Of a stretch of 39,433 nucleotides of DNA, positions 7,672 through 16,195 are shown piece after piece (position 1 is the stretch's first letter; every line of letters begins with the position of its first letter). The DNA is taken from assembly GCA_016783285.1 (NCBI GenBank), contig JADHWW010000006.1, forward strand, positions 1-39,433, read 5' to 3'. This DNA is from Anaerolineae bacterium. Its GTDB lineage: Bacteria > Chloroflexota > Anaerolineae > B4-G1. Both the position numbers and the translations under genes were made by a program. The notes beneath the pieces were generated by a model, which was not told where the DNA came from, searched no databases, and saw nothing but the letters and a program-made list of their open reading frames with translations.

Positions 7672-10216
7672 ATATGGTGCCCTCCACGGGGATGGGGAGT
7701 TGGTCGAGCAGTTTCAGCACCTCCTGTTTGCTCGCGGCGGCGGGCAGCACCAGGCGCAACCGCAGCACCACCTCGGTCTCGCCACCATCGCTGCGCACGC
7801 CCTCCAACATGCGGCTGAGCGACCCGGCCTCCTGCAACCCGCTGCCATCCACCTCAATCTCGATGGCTCTCGCGCGGTCGTCGCGGCGCAGGCGGCCCTC
7901 AACGTCGGTCTGCAGGTTAAAGGGCGTTCTGTAGCGGTCGCTCTTGACTACGATGCAGCGTCCCGGTAGCGTGGGCTCTGCAATCTCTGCCTTCACCGGC
8001 GTCTCACCAGGGCGCATCTCTTCTGGCTCTGGTACCACGTACTCAATGCCCGCCTTCTCCAGTTGTTCCATTCCTACAACCGCTGGACCGTGGGCCTTCA
8101 GATAAAGCATCACGTCCTCAGCGAAATTTCGTGGCGCGCGGTTCTCAGGGCCGTAGACGTTCTTCCCCCGCACCATCACTACCTCGCCCTGTTGGTTACA
8201 TAGGGCCAGCACCCGCTCTCGCAGAATCTCGGAGTCCACCAGGATGGGCTTGCCCGGCACCATTGAAAAGATCTGGCGCAAGCGGTCAAACCGCACGCCG
8301 TTCTCCCCGGTGTTCCGCAACTCGGCCAGGGTGACGTCGTCTAGCACCTCCGCCCCGAAGGATTCCCTGGCCAACCTCAAGACCTCCTGCGCATCCAGCG
8401 AGCAGTCAATGGGCCGGAAGTACAGTTTGCCCCCTCGCATCCCCGGCTTCATCCACTCGCCGTAGTTGGCCGCCAGTTTGGTCTTCAGGTCCCGCTCCTC
8501 ACGTTCGACGTACTCTTTGAGTTGGGCTAGTTTATCCTTCTCCTTCGCCGCCTCCAGGTCACGTTTGAGTTGCTGGCACACGAGCAGCCGCTGGGCGCTC
8601 AGGAGGAAGCGCTCTGTGGCTGCCAGGTCGCCGGCCACTTTGGGACGCACCAGCAACAACGTGTTGCGCCACTCGCGGCCGTGGTAGAATTCGCGCAGCG
8701 GTTCGTCATCCAGGTATTGGGTCGAGATCACTACCCGCATGGCCCGTTGGCGGGGTACCTCCTCAACCGGGTAGACGAACGTGCTTATACCGCCAGCGAT
8801 CTTGCCTATCATCTCGGCCAGCCGGACGCGCGCTGCCTCCGACCCCTGTTCCTTTAACTGCCGCGCCGCGCGGGCGTTGATGCTGACCGGCAGGTTCTCC
8901 TCGTTGCGGATGACGTACCGTCCATCGCTGCGCCATAGATACCAGGCTGCATCCTCGAGCCGATCCAACACACGGGCGATCTCGTTAGGGTTAACTCCAA
9001 GACGGAGGCAGCCCAGAGCGATCTGCGTCGCCTCTGCCCCGGCCATCTCGGGCACGAAAGAGCGTAACAGGATCGTGGCCAGGATGTCCCGGCTCAAGGG
9101 CTCCTCGCGTGTGCGGGCGATGTCCTCTTGCGCCCGTGCCAGGAGCCGGGGGTTGAGTTGGAACAGGTCGTCGTTGACCTCGCCGACATCGGGGGCCACG
9201 TCTGCAGGCAGCAACAGGTCGCGCTCGGAGGCGAAGCGACGCAGCACGCCGGAGAGCAAGAATAGAACACCTCGCGTGTTCTGGTACTCTCTCGACGCGC
9301 TATAGGTCTGGAAAAGGACATCCACTAATTCGGGATGCAGAGGGTAGTATGCCGACATCCGTTTCCGGTAGGTGTCCAGCGAGGCGTCGGCCAGGCCCAC
9401 CTGGGCTCTATGCTGAGCGTACAGCCCGATGTAGTCATCCACCGTGTGCTGAGCCGCTTCCTCGTTAACCTCCTCGAACAGGCGAAAACGCACTACCTGG
9501 GCCTTGTCCTCCCCTGCGCCCAGGTCTTTGAGGAAGATATTCCCTCGTCCCAACCGTCCAAGCAGTTCTGCATCCCGGCCGTACAGCGATGCCAAGAGGA
9601 GCAACTTCACCTGAGGGTCCTCGGTGGCCTCTGTGACCACCTGCAGGAAATTCAAGTTGCGTTCGCGGCGGGTTTTATCCTCGATGGAGCCGTACCAGGC
9701 CTCCAGTTCGTCCAGCACGAAGACCAGTGGCCTCTCGCTCAGCAGCGCCCGTAACTGCAAGCCAGTCGGGTGATCGAGTACCTGGCTCAACAGGTCTTCC
9801 TGACCACACTTTCTGAACAGTGGCTCCCAGATGAACTCGGGGTCCTCATCAAGCAAGTGGCTGGTGACCACGTCAACCCACCCAGGGAGGGAGAGGGCTA
9901 TCCCCCAGCGGTCGAGCCACTCTCTTCCGTCGTCCGGTGAGTGGAGGATATGGTATAGAGCCAGCAGCGTGTGGGACTTGCCGGTACCATAGTCTCCAGC
10001 GAAGACGAATGTCCCTTGAGCGCGTTAGCCCGACAACCGTTGGGCCACGGCGCTAAGCGCCTGCCTCAGGGCCTGAGTGGGGTAGGTCAGGGCAAGAATG
10101 CGTCGCGCGGAGCCCTCGGGCTTGGTGGGGTCACCTACGTTATATAGCCTGACGCTGCCGAAGACAATGCCACTCCGCACCTCCTCAGAGATGGTGACGG
10201 CATCCTGGATAACCAT
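7640..10216 (-). pseudogene. DUF499-type P-loop ATPase (BrxC/PglY-like), interrupted by in-frame TAA
   Basis: First gene of the leftward operon. The ATG at 10216 follows GGGAGGA, and a promoter lies at 10284-10311. Codons 1-63 end at TAA (10025-10027). The same frame then continues unbroken for 794 codons to 7640. Just past the stop is QGTFVFAGDYGTGKSH, whose Walker A is at 9997-9971; Walker B is PLVFVLDELEAW near 9725-9690. The order, YPT-containing N-terminus, Walker A, Walker B, then a long helical body, matches DUF499 ATPases that pair with PglZ in Pgl/BREX-like clusters. The total of about 857 codons is somewhat short for the family. Reinitiation at an internal codon could only give a protein lacking Walker A: the longest start after it, at 9871, makes 743 residues. 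So the product is probably non-functional unless the TAA is a sequencing error. Confidence 0.8.
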
Positions 10217-10283
10217 TGCTGTGTATTCCTCCCTCTACCGTTTCTTAGCCCGGCAGGCCGGACTATCGCAGTTCAGCATCCGT

Positions 10284-10311
10284 AGTATAGTAAAAACTGC
10301 GCGGAAGTCAA
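10284..10311 (-). promoter_or_regulatory. Sigma70-type promoter of the Pgl/BREX-like operon
   Basis: On the minus strand TTGACT (10311-10306) and TATACT (10289-10284) are separated by 16 bp, upstream of the ATG at 10216. This shows the DUF499 gene is promoter-proximal, so no methyltransferase gene was lost from just upstream within this transcription unit. Confidence 0.6.
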
Positions 10312-10320
10312 TTCGCATGC

Positions 10321-10348
10321 TTGACCCCAGGAACACACCTGGTATAAT
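10321..10348 (+). promoter_or_regulatory. Sigma70-type promoter of L,D-transpeptidase gene
   Basis: TTGACC (10321-10326), 16-bp spacer, TATAAT (10343-10348). Transcription would start near 10355, giving a leader of about 15 bases with GAGGG six bases before the ATG at 10370. It is divergent from the promoter at 10284-10311, with only nine bases between the two -35 boxes. Confidence 0.65.
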
Positions 10349-10369
10349 CCTGGGGTTGTGAGGGCACCG

Positions 10370-11359
10370 ATGATAAACCTGACGCGCCGGGAATTTCTCA
10401 AACTAGGTGGCGCCGCGCTGGCGGGAGTCGCTTTCCTGCCGTTGCCTCCCCGTGATCAGGCCACACGCGAAACCGTGCGGCTGGGACGGATCGCCGAATG
10501 GTCGGTCAGGGTGCGCGCGGAACCAGACCTCCGCGCCCCCACCGTGCGTCTCCAGCGGCACGACGACATCATCGCCTACTTCGAGGAGGTCGAGGCTGAG
10601 GGCCGTAACCCGCACAACCCCATCTGGCTCCGCGTCATAGGCGGCTATATCTACTCCTCCTACGTACAACCGGTCGAAGTGCACCTCAACAAGCCGCTGC
10701 AGCATCTCCCCTCCGAGGGTCTGTGGGGAGAGATCAGCGTCCCTTACACCGACTCCCGCCGTGCTCCATCGCCCGACGCCTCCCGCTCCTATCGCCTACA
10801 CTACAGTTCGGCCTACCGCATCGTCGAGTCAGTGTGGGGCACAGACCACCGACTGTGGTACCGGCTGCGCGACAATCTGGCTCCCGGCGTGCGCCGCTAC
10901 GCCCTCGCCGAACACGTGCACCCCATCTATCCCGAGGACCTGGCAACGATCTCGCCTCGCGTCCACGATAAGCGCATCGAAATCGCGCTTGCCGACCAAC
11001 TACTCGTGGCCTTCGAGGGCGACGAACCGGTGTTCAGCACGCACATCTCCGGCGGCACAGGGGGCAACCGCGCCACCCCGCGAGGGCACCATCACATCGT
11101 GTTTAAGGCTCCCTCGCGCCACATGAGGGGCGACGACTTTGACCTGCCCGGTGTCTCTTTCGACTCGTACTTCTGGGGCGGGATCGCCATCCACGGCACC
11201 TACTGGCACAACGATTACGGCCGCCCTCGCAGTCACGGTTGTGTCAACGTGCCCCCCGAGGCGGCTAAGTGGCTCTTTCGCTGGACCATGCCCATCGTGC
11301 CCTACGAAGAAGATGGACTGCGCGTGCGTAAGGGCGGCACCCCTGTGATCGTCTATTGA
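10370..11359 (+). CDS. Tat-exported L,D-transpeptidase (YkuD domain)
   Basis: A cell-wall cross-linking enzyme, or a relative using the same fold, predicted outside the membrane. The N-terminus MINLTRREFLKLGGAALAG is a twin-arginine-type signal with TRREFLK. The middle part resembles SH3-like wall-binding segments. The YkuD domain occupies roughly residues 200-325 and ends with the catalytic motif HGTYWH followed by SHGCVN; the nucleophile is Cys near residue 290. Family knowledge: the Cys forms the acyl-enzyme with the donor stem peptide. I chose ATG 10370 because of the GAGGG site; a GTG at 10358 would add four residues. It is similar in plan to the second transpeptidase at 12759-13955, so the two are probably paralogues. 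Confidence 0.9.
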   Translation: MINLTRREFLKLGGAALAGVAFLPLPPRDQATRETVRLGRIAEWSVRVRAEPDLRAPTVRLQRHDDIIAYFEEVEAEGRNPHNPIWLRVIGGYIYSSYVQPVEVHLNKPLQHLPSEGLWGEISVPYTDSRRAPSPDASRSYRLHYSSAYRIVESVWGTDHRLWYRLRDNLAPGVRRYALAEHVHPIYPEDLATISPRVHDKRIEIALADQLLVAFEGDEPVFSTHISGGTGGNRATPRGHHHIVFKAPSRHMRGDDFDLPGVSFDSYFWGGIAIHGTYWHNDYGRPRSHGCVNVPPEAAKWLFRWTMPIVPYEEDGLRVRKGGTPVIVY

Positions 11360-11373
11360 TCATCTATTCGACA

Positions 11374-12657
11374 ATGCCGGAAGACCTGCGGCAGCGGCTG
11401 CGTGAACTGGGTGTGGTGCGTGGAGTGCGTGAACTGGCGACGCTTCCCCCCCGTCGCCGCGTCACGATCGAGGACCTGGTGCCCGGCCGCGTCCATACGA
11501 CCTCCCACGGGCAGTGCTTCGTTGTTGAGACGACCTATCCGCTCGACCACCTTCACGGCGACCTTCCTCTCTCCGCGTTCCTGGACCTGTCCCCTGAGGC
11601 CGCCGCGCGGGTCGCGCGAGATGCTGCGCTGTCCAGCGTGGACCTGCGGCGAGTCTGCTTCCTCGATACGGAGACGACTGGACTTTCCGGCGGCGCCGGC
11701 ACGATGGCCTTCATCGTCGGGCTGGGCTTTTACGCCAAGGAGGGCTTCCGTGTACACCAGTATTTCCTGCGCGACCCCGGCGACGAGCCCGCGATGGTCG
11801 AGGCGCTGGCGGAGCATCTGCCGGAGTTCGAGGCCCTGGTTTCGTTCAACGGCCGTGCCTTCGACGTGCCGATTCTTGAAAATCGCTTCATCCTGGCGCG
11901 CATACTACCACCGACAGTAGACGTGCCTCAGCTCGACCTGCTGCACCCCGCGCGGCGACTGTGGCACCACTGTCTGCCCTCGTGCAGGCTGACTGCCCTC
12001 GAGCGGGAGGTACTGGGCGTGCTGCGCGAGCAGGACGATGTGCCCGGCGGCGTTATCCCCTATCTCTATCGCGACTATCTGCGCACGGGCGACGCCCGCG
12101 AGATGAAGCGCGTGCTCTATCACAACGCGATGGACATCCTCAGCCTGGTCACGTTGGCTGCGCGGTTGTGCCGGGCTTTCGCCGACCCCTGGGCCGAGGA
12201 GACGCTGAACGGCGCAGAGTTCTATGGGTTGGGCCGCTGGTACGCAGCCGAGGGTCGGCTTGCCGAGGCGGAACGGGCCTACCGGACGGCTCTTCGACCC
12301 TTCGACGAGGCTCAGGATAGGCTGTGCTCAGGACAAGCCCTCAGGTCCGACCTGGCCATCGACTTGCGCGCCAAGGCACTACGCGATCTGGGATACCTCC
12401 TCAAGCGGGCTGACCGCCGGGCCGAAGCCTTTGCCTGCTGGCAGCAACTCGCGTTGGAAGCGAGAGACGATGTGCTGGCTCATATTGAACTGGCCAAGTA
12501 CTTCGAATGGCACGTTAATAATCTCTCACTGGCCGCCGGGTGGACGCGGGCGGCGCTGGCGCGGGTCGAGAACTGGCCCGCAGGGGCACGCCGCGACCTC
12601 GCGCTGGCCGAGTTGCACCACCGGCTGGCGCGGCTGGAGCGGAAGATGAGCCGTTAG
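11374..12657 (+). CDS. YprB-type RNase H-like exonuclease with TPR-like tail
   Basis: A 427-residue protein of the RNase_H_2/YprB group of DEDD-fold nucleases. Seen motifs: CFLDTETTGLSGGAGT near residues 95-110 (first Asp and Glu), SFNGRAFDVPILENRF near 157-172 (second Asp), and HNAMDILSL near 249-257 (last Asp). Residues beyond about 285 form paired helices rich in Ala, Leu and Arg, like tetratricopeptide repeats. A TTG at 11356 overlaps the previous stop, but the ATG at 11374 is the more likely start. A short palindromic repeat is read in frame at 12301-12346, where the protein shows the low-similarity insert FDEAQDRLCSGQAL. Substrate unknown; the fold suggests 3'-5' or structure-dependent DNA/RNA cleavage. 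Confidence 0.85.
   Translation: MPEDLRQRLRELGVVRGVRELATLPPRRRVTIEDLVPGRVHTTSHGQCFVVETTYPLDHLHGDLPLSAFLDLSPEAAARVARDAALSSVDLRRVCFLDTETTGLSGGAGTMAFIVGLGFYAKEGFRVHQYFLRDPGDEPAMVEALAEHLPEFEALVSFNGRAFDVPILENRFILARILPPTVDVPQLDLLHPARRLWHHCLPSCRLTALEREVLGVLREQDDVPGGVIPYLYRDYLRTGDAREMKRVLYHNAMDILSLVTLAARLCRAFADPWAEETLNGAEFYGLGRWYAAEGRLAEAERAYRTALRPFDEAQDRLCSGQALRSDLAIDLRAKALRDLGYLLKRADRRAEAFACWQQLALEARDDVLAHIELAKYFEWHVNNLSLAAGWTRAALARVENWPAGARRDLALAELHHRLARLERKMSR
12301..12346. repeat. In-frame palindromic repeat (TTCGAC..GCTCAGGA type)
   Basis: Contains TTCGACGAGGCTCAGGATAG followed by a second, partly inverted GCTCAGGACAAGCCCTCAGG block. It encodes the insert FDEAQDRLCSGQAL between two helical repeats. 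Related arrangements occur at 20947-20978 and 21306-21327. I recognise this as a dispersed repeat style common in Chloroflexota genomes (recollection, not searched). Confidence 0.55.
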
Positions 12658-12758
12658 CCGTAGCAATGAATGTGGGTGGACTGGCGCCTAAACTGGACGC
12701 TGTATCGAATCTGTGTTAAAATTACACTCCCATCTTGGTTTTATCGTCGGAGACTGGC

Positions 12759-13955
12759 GTGCATCGTTATCTGTTGGTCATTCTGGCATTACTCATCCTG
12801 CTGGCCCTGAAGGCGGAGCCCGCTGCAGCGGCCGGCCCGTATGATCCGGGACAGCCCCCTGCTCGGGCCGTTCACACCCGTTACGTCTGTGTGCCCAGCC
12901 TCATCTGGCGCAGCCCGGAACTGTGCCCTTCCCATGGACCTGGCACTACCGCCTACCGCATCGCCTCCATTCACCTGCCCGATCCGCTGCCCGAACTGCC
13001 CGTGTTTGAACTCCCCCACGACGAAGACGACGACGACCTCGTCCCTCACACCTATGCCCACGTCAAGACCCTGCCGCTGAACGTATACCGCCACCCGATG
13101 GAGGCCGCGATGGGCTTGCCACCGGCATACACGATGTTCTCCGGTGACTGGTGGATCAGCGTGGATGGCATAGTCGAGTACGGGGGACAGCAATGGTATC
13201 AGATCAACGAGGAGGAGTTCATCCCGGCCGACACGCTGGCGCTTGCCAGCCCCTCCCGTTTCCAGGGTGTCTATCTCACCGAGCAGCCACAGCACCCCTT
13301 CGCCTGGATCAACCGTTGGGTGCAGCCCTCGGTCGCGCCCCAGGACGCGCTCAACGGGGCCGTTGAGGGACTTAACCGCTACCAACTGGTCACTATCTTT
13401 GCCGAAGAACGGCGCGGCGACGAAATCTGGTACCTGGTCGGTTCCGAACAGTGGGTGCAGCAAGAGAATGTATCACGGGTGGACGTGAACCCGCCACCGC
13501 CGGAGGTCGGCCCAGGCGAGAAGTGGATCGCAGTGGACCTGTTTGAGCAGACGATTGCCGCCTACGAGGGGGAACGCATGGTCTACGCCACGCTTATCTC
13601 CAGCGGCCGGACGGCCACCGCCACTCCACCCGGCCTGTACCGCCTCTGGTCCAAGGTGCGGGAAGGCAGGATGAGCAACCCCGACGTGGAGGATGGGAGC
13701 CCAACCTGGTACTTTATTGAAGACGTGCCCTGGACACTGTACTTCCACGAAGGATATTCCATTCACGCCGCCTTCTGGCACGACGCTTTTGGCTTCCAGC
13801 GCAGCCACGGCTGTGTCAATCTGGCCCCCCGTGACGCGCTGTGGCTGTTTAACTGGGCTGATCCGTTCACCCCCGAGGACGTGGACCTGGCCTATGTGGG
13901 AGAAGGTTCGCCGACCACCTGGGTCTGGGTGCACTTCACGTCGCCCTTTGAGTGA
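12759..13955 (+). CDS. Secreted L,D-transpeptidase (YkuD domain)
   Basis: A 398-residue protein with a Sec signal peptide (MHRYLLVILALLILLALKAE, then PAAAAG). An acidic Asp/Glu-rich stretch lies near residues 85-95. SH3-like repeats follow to about 240, and a YkuD domain spans roughly 245-375 with the motif HAAFWHDAFGFQRSHGCVN; the catalytic Cys is near 352. I chose GTG at 12759 because GGAG lies six bases before it and because this start gives a clean signal peptide; a TTG at 12735 would lengthen it by eight residues. It probably cross-links peptidoglycan or attaches partners to it. Its C-terminal domain shares the SHGCVN motif and the EGERMVYAT-like strand with the transpeptidase at 10370-11359. 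Confidence 0.9.
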   Translation: MHRYLLVILALLILLALKAEPAAAAGPYDPGQPPARAVHTRYVCVPSLIWRSPELCPSHGPGTTAYRIASIHLPDPLPELPVFELPHDEDDDDLVPHTYAHVKTLPLNVYRHPMEAAMGLPPAYTMFSGDWWISVDGIVEYGGQQWYQINEEEFIPADTLALASPSRFQGVYLTEQPQHPFAWINRWVQPSVAPQDALNGAVEGLNRYQLVTIFAEERRGDEIWYLVGSEQWVQQENVSRVDVNPPPPEVGPGEKWIAVDLFEQTIAAYEGERMVYATLISSGRTATATPPGLYRLWSKVREGRMSNPDVEDGSPTWYFIEDVPWTLYFHEGYSIHAAFWHDAFGFQRSHGCVNLAPRDALWLFNWADPFTPEDVDLAYVGEGSPTTWVWVHFTSPFE

Positions 13956-14020
13956 GAGAAGAGACCTCTAACATAGGGCGGGAGAATAGAGAGCAAGAAT
14001 CCAAAGTCCCTGACTTGCCG

Positions 14021-15715
14021 ATGAAACCAACCACCCCATCACGCCGTGCGCTGTTGCTGGCCTTGCTCGCCAGCCTGGGCCTGCTCGCGGCCCTGTTCGC
14101 CGCCTGTGGCAATCCCACCAGTCCCGACGCCATCCCCACGCCGACCCGCACCCCGCGTCCCACCCCCACGTTGACTCCTTCGCCAACTCCCCCGCCCACT
14201 CCTACCCCAGCCTGGCCGGTGACCGTCTTCGTCCCCGAAGGACTGCCCGTGCCCGTCACCGACAGGTTGAGCGCAGTCCTTGTCACCCATCCCGACCTCT
14301 TCGTCCTGACCTCTTCCGCCGAGGCCGCCGACGTGCAGGCGACGCTCAACCCCAGCCCCAACGCAGCCCCGCTCGCTGGGTGGGTCTACGTCGTCGTGGC
14401 TCCCTTCCCCACCCTCACCGACGAGGTGGCCTGGGCCGACGTCGTCAGCAGTTGGAACGGCGCCCCGAGTGGCCCCTTCGCGGGCCAGCCACTGCTGATG
14501 ACCATTGATACCGCTATGATGCTGACCACCGTGATGGGCCAGTACGCCCCCGGCGCGGCCGAGATCGTCCCGGCAGAGGAAATCGTGCAGCGAGCCTGGA
14601 ACACTCGCCCGGCCTGGGCCATCATCCCCTTCGACCAACTGGAGCCACGTTGGAAGGCGCTGCGTGTGGACGGTGTCTCGGTGCTCGACAAGGAAATGGA
14701 CACAGCGGCCTATCCGCTGGTCGTGCGCGCTGGCATAACCGGCCTCGATCGTGGCGTCGTCAGGCTTCAGGAGGCGATAGGCACTTCACTCACCAACCGG
14801 GATCCGGCCAAGATGTCGGTGGTCGTGATGACCGGAGTGACCGCCCTCGCCCGAGCCATAGGTATGAGAATGGACCGGTACGGCATGACCTACCCTGCCG
14901 AGGACATCCGCCCCTGGCTGGTCGAGCCTGACATCACTCACATCAGCAGCGAGGTTTCCTTCGCCGAGAACTGTCCCCCGCCAGCCGACTACACGACGAT
15001 GGTCTTCTGTTCCAACCCGCGCTACATCGAACTGCTGGAGGACGTGGACGTAGACGTGATCGAGTTGACCGGCAACCACCTGCTTGACTGGGGGCTGGAG
15101 GCGATGCAGTTATCGCTGACGATGTACGATGAGCGCTCCATCCCCTACTTCGGCGGCGGGTGGAACCTGGCGCAGGCACGACGACCCCTGACGCTCACCC
15201 ACGGCGTGCACACCTTCGGCTTCATAGGCTGCAACCCGGTGGGGCCGGGCGCCAATTGGGCAACGGACGACCGCGCGGGCGCGGCCTCCTGCGACTACGA
15301 CCTGCTCCACAGCCAGATCCGGGAGTTGCGCGAGCAAGGTATTATTCCCATCGTCACCCTCCAGTACTGGGAGTTCTACCAGTACGAGCCCACGCCGCAG
15401 CAGCGGGCCGAGTTCCGCGCGCTGGCCGAGGCGGGCGCAGTCATCGTCAGTGGCAGCCAGGCCCACCAGCCGCAGGGCTTCGACTTCCACGCTGGGGCTT
15501 TCATTCACTATGGCCTCGGCAACCTTTTCTTCGACCAGATGTGGTCGCTGGAGACGCGGCAGGAGTTCGTGGACCGGCACGTCTTCTACGACGGGCGGCA
15601 CATCAGCACCGAGGTACTGACGGCGATCCTGGAGGACTACGCCCGCCCGCGCCCGATGACGCCTGAGGAGCGGGACGTGCTGCTGATGGCGGCGTTCACG
15701 GCGAGCGGGTGGTGA
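14021..15715 (+). CDS. CapA-family lipoprotein (PGA_cap metallophosphatase-like)
   Basis: A 564-residue predicted lipoprotein. The signal MKPTTPSRRALLLALLASLG leads to a lipobox ending LFAACG. A Thr/Pro-rich linker runs through residues 30-70, typical of surface lipoproteins that span the wall. The C-terminal half matches the CapA/PgsA fold of the calcineurin-like superfamily: SSEVSFAEN, VIELTGNHLLDWG, YFGGGWNLAQARRP, GSQAHQPQGFDF and HYGLGNLFFDQ. Family members are linked to poly-gamma-glutamate capsule synthesis, but many paralogues have unknown substrates, and I see no capB or capC nearby. The open frame starts at a GTG (13952) overlapping the previous gene. The ATG at 14021 gives the better signal peptide, although neither has a clear ribosome-binding site. 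Confidence 0.88.
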   Translation: MKPTTPSRRALLLALLASLGLLAALFAACGNPTSPDAIPTPTRTPRPTPTLTPSPTPPPTPTPAWPVTVFVPEGLPVPVTDRLSAVLVTHPDLFVLTSSAEAADVQATLNPSPNAAPLAGWVYVVVAPFPTLTDEVAWADVVSSWNGAPSGPFAGQPLLMTIDTAMMLTTVMGQYAPGAAEIVPAEEIVQRAWNTRPAWAIIPFDQLEPRWKALRVDGVSVLDKEMDTAAYPLVVRAGITGLDRGVVRLQEAIGTSLTNRDPAKMSVVVMTGVTALARAIGMRMDRYGMTYPAEDIRPWLVEPDITHISSEVSFAENCPPPADYTTMVFCSNPRYIELLEDVDVDVIELTGNHLLDWGLEAMQLSLTMYDERSIPYFGGGWNLAQARRPLTLTHGVHTFGFIGCNPVGPGANWATDDRAGAASCDYDLLHSQIRELREQGIIPIVTLQYWEFYQYEPTPQQRAEFRALAEAGAVIVSGSQAHQPQGFDFHAGAFIHYGLGNLFFDQMWSLETRQEFVDRHVFYDGRHISTEVLTAILEDYARPRPMTPEERDVLLMAAFTASGW

Positions 15716-15769
15716 GTACCGGACGAGGTCAAACACCGGTTCGCTGACCACTGACCAAGAGGATTGCTT

Positions 15770-16195
15770 ATGGAGAAGAAAACCCGCCGCCCCATCCCTA
15801 TGGAGTTCGGTTCCATGCCGCTCGACCCGGTATACGCCTGGGGGATCGTCCTGGAACCGGTTGAGACGCTCATTGAGCACACTGCCGGCTTCATCGAGCA
15901 ACTGGCCAGGGAGACCTACGAACGCGGCGAGGAGTTTAGCCTGGAGGAACTTGAGCAGCGCTTCCTCGCCTTTTTCGACCGGTTGGTGCAGGAGGGCACA
16001 CTCACCCGCCTGCCGGATGCTCCCCCTGAGGTGGGACGCCGGATTCTAGGCCCTCGCCGTTGGCTGCGCGCCCAGCGCATCCGCATCAACCGGAGCGCCG
16101 CCCACTGGCGCGAATATGGTGACCCCGACCCGGCCTCGAAACCCGTTGCTTCCGCGCATGCCACACCATCCCCAGGAAGCGGGCCGAGTCCTTGA
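15770..16195 (+). CDS. Small hypothetical protein, charged
   Basis: A 141-residue protein that I do not recognise. It has no signal peptide or membrane segment. The middle is an amphipathic helical region rich in Glu, Arg and Leu (about residues 25-80), and the tail is rich in Pro, Ser and Ala. The ATG at 15770 is preceded by AGAGGA with six-base spacing, which decides against the TTG at 15764. The last 110 bases overlap the 3' end of the convergent glycosyltransferase gene; that part encodes the low-complexity tail, so the ancestral stop may have been earlier. Confidence 0.65.
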   Translation: MEKKTRRPIPMEFGSMPLDPVYAWGIVLEPVETLIEHTAGFIEQLARETYERGEEFSLEELEQRFLAFFDRLVQEGTLTRLPDAPPEVGRRILGPRRWLRAQRIRINRSAAHWREYGDPDPASKPVASAHATPSPGSGPSP

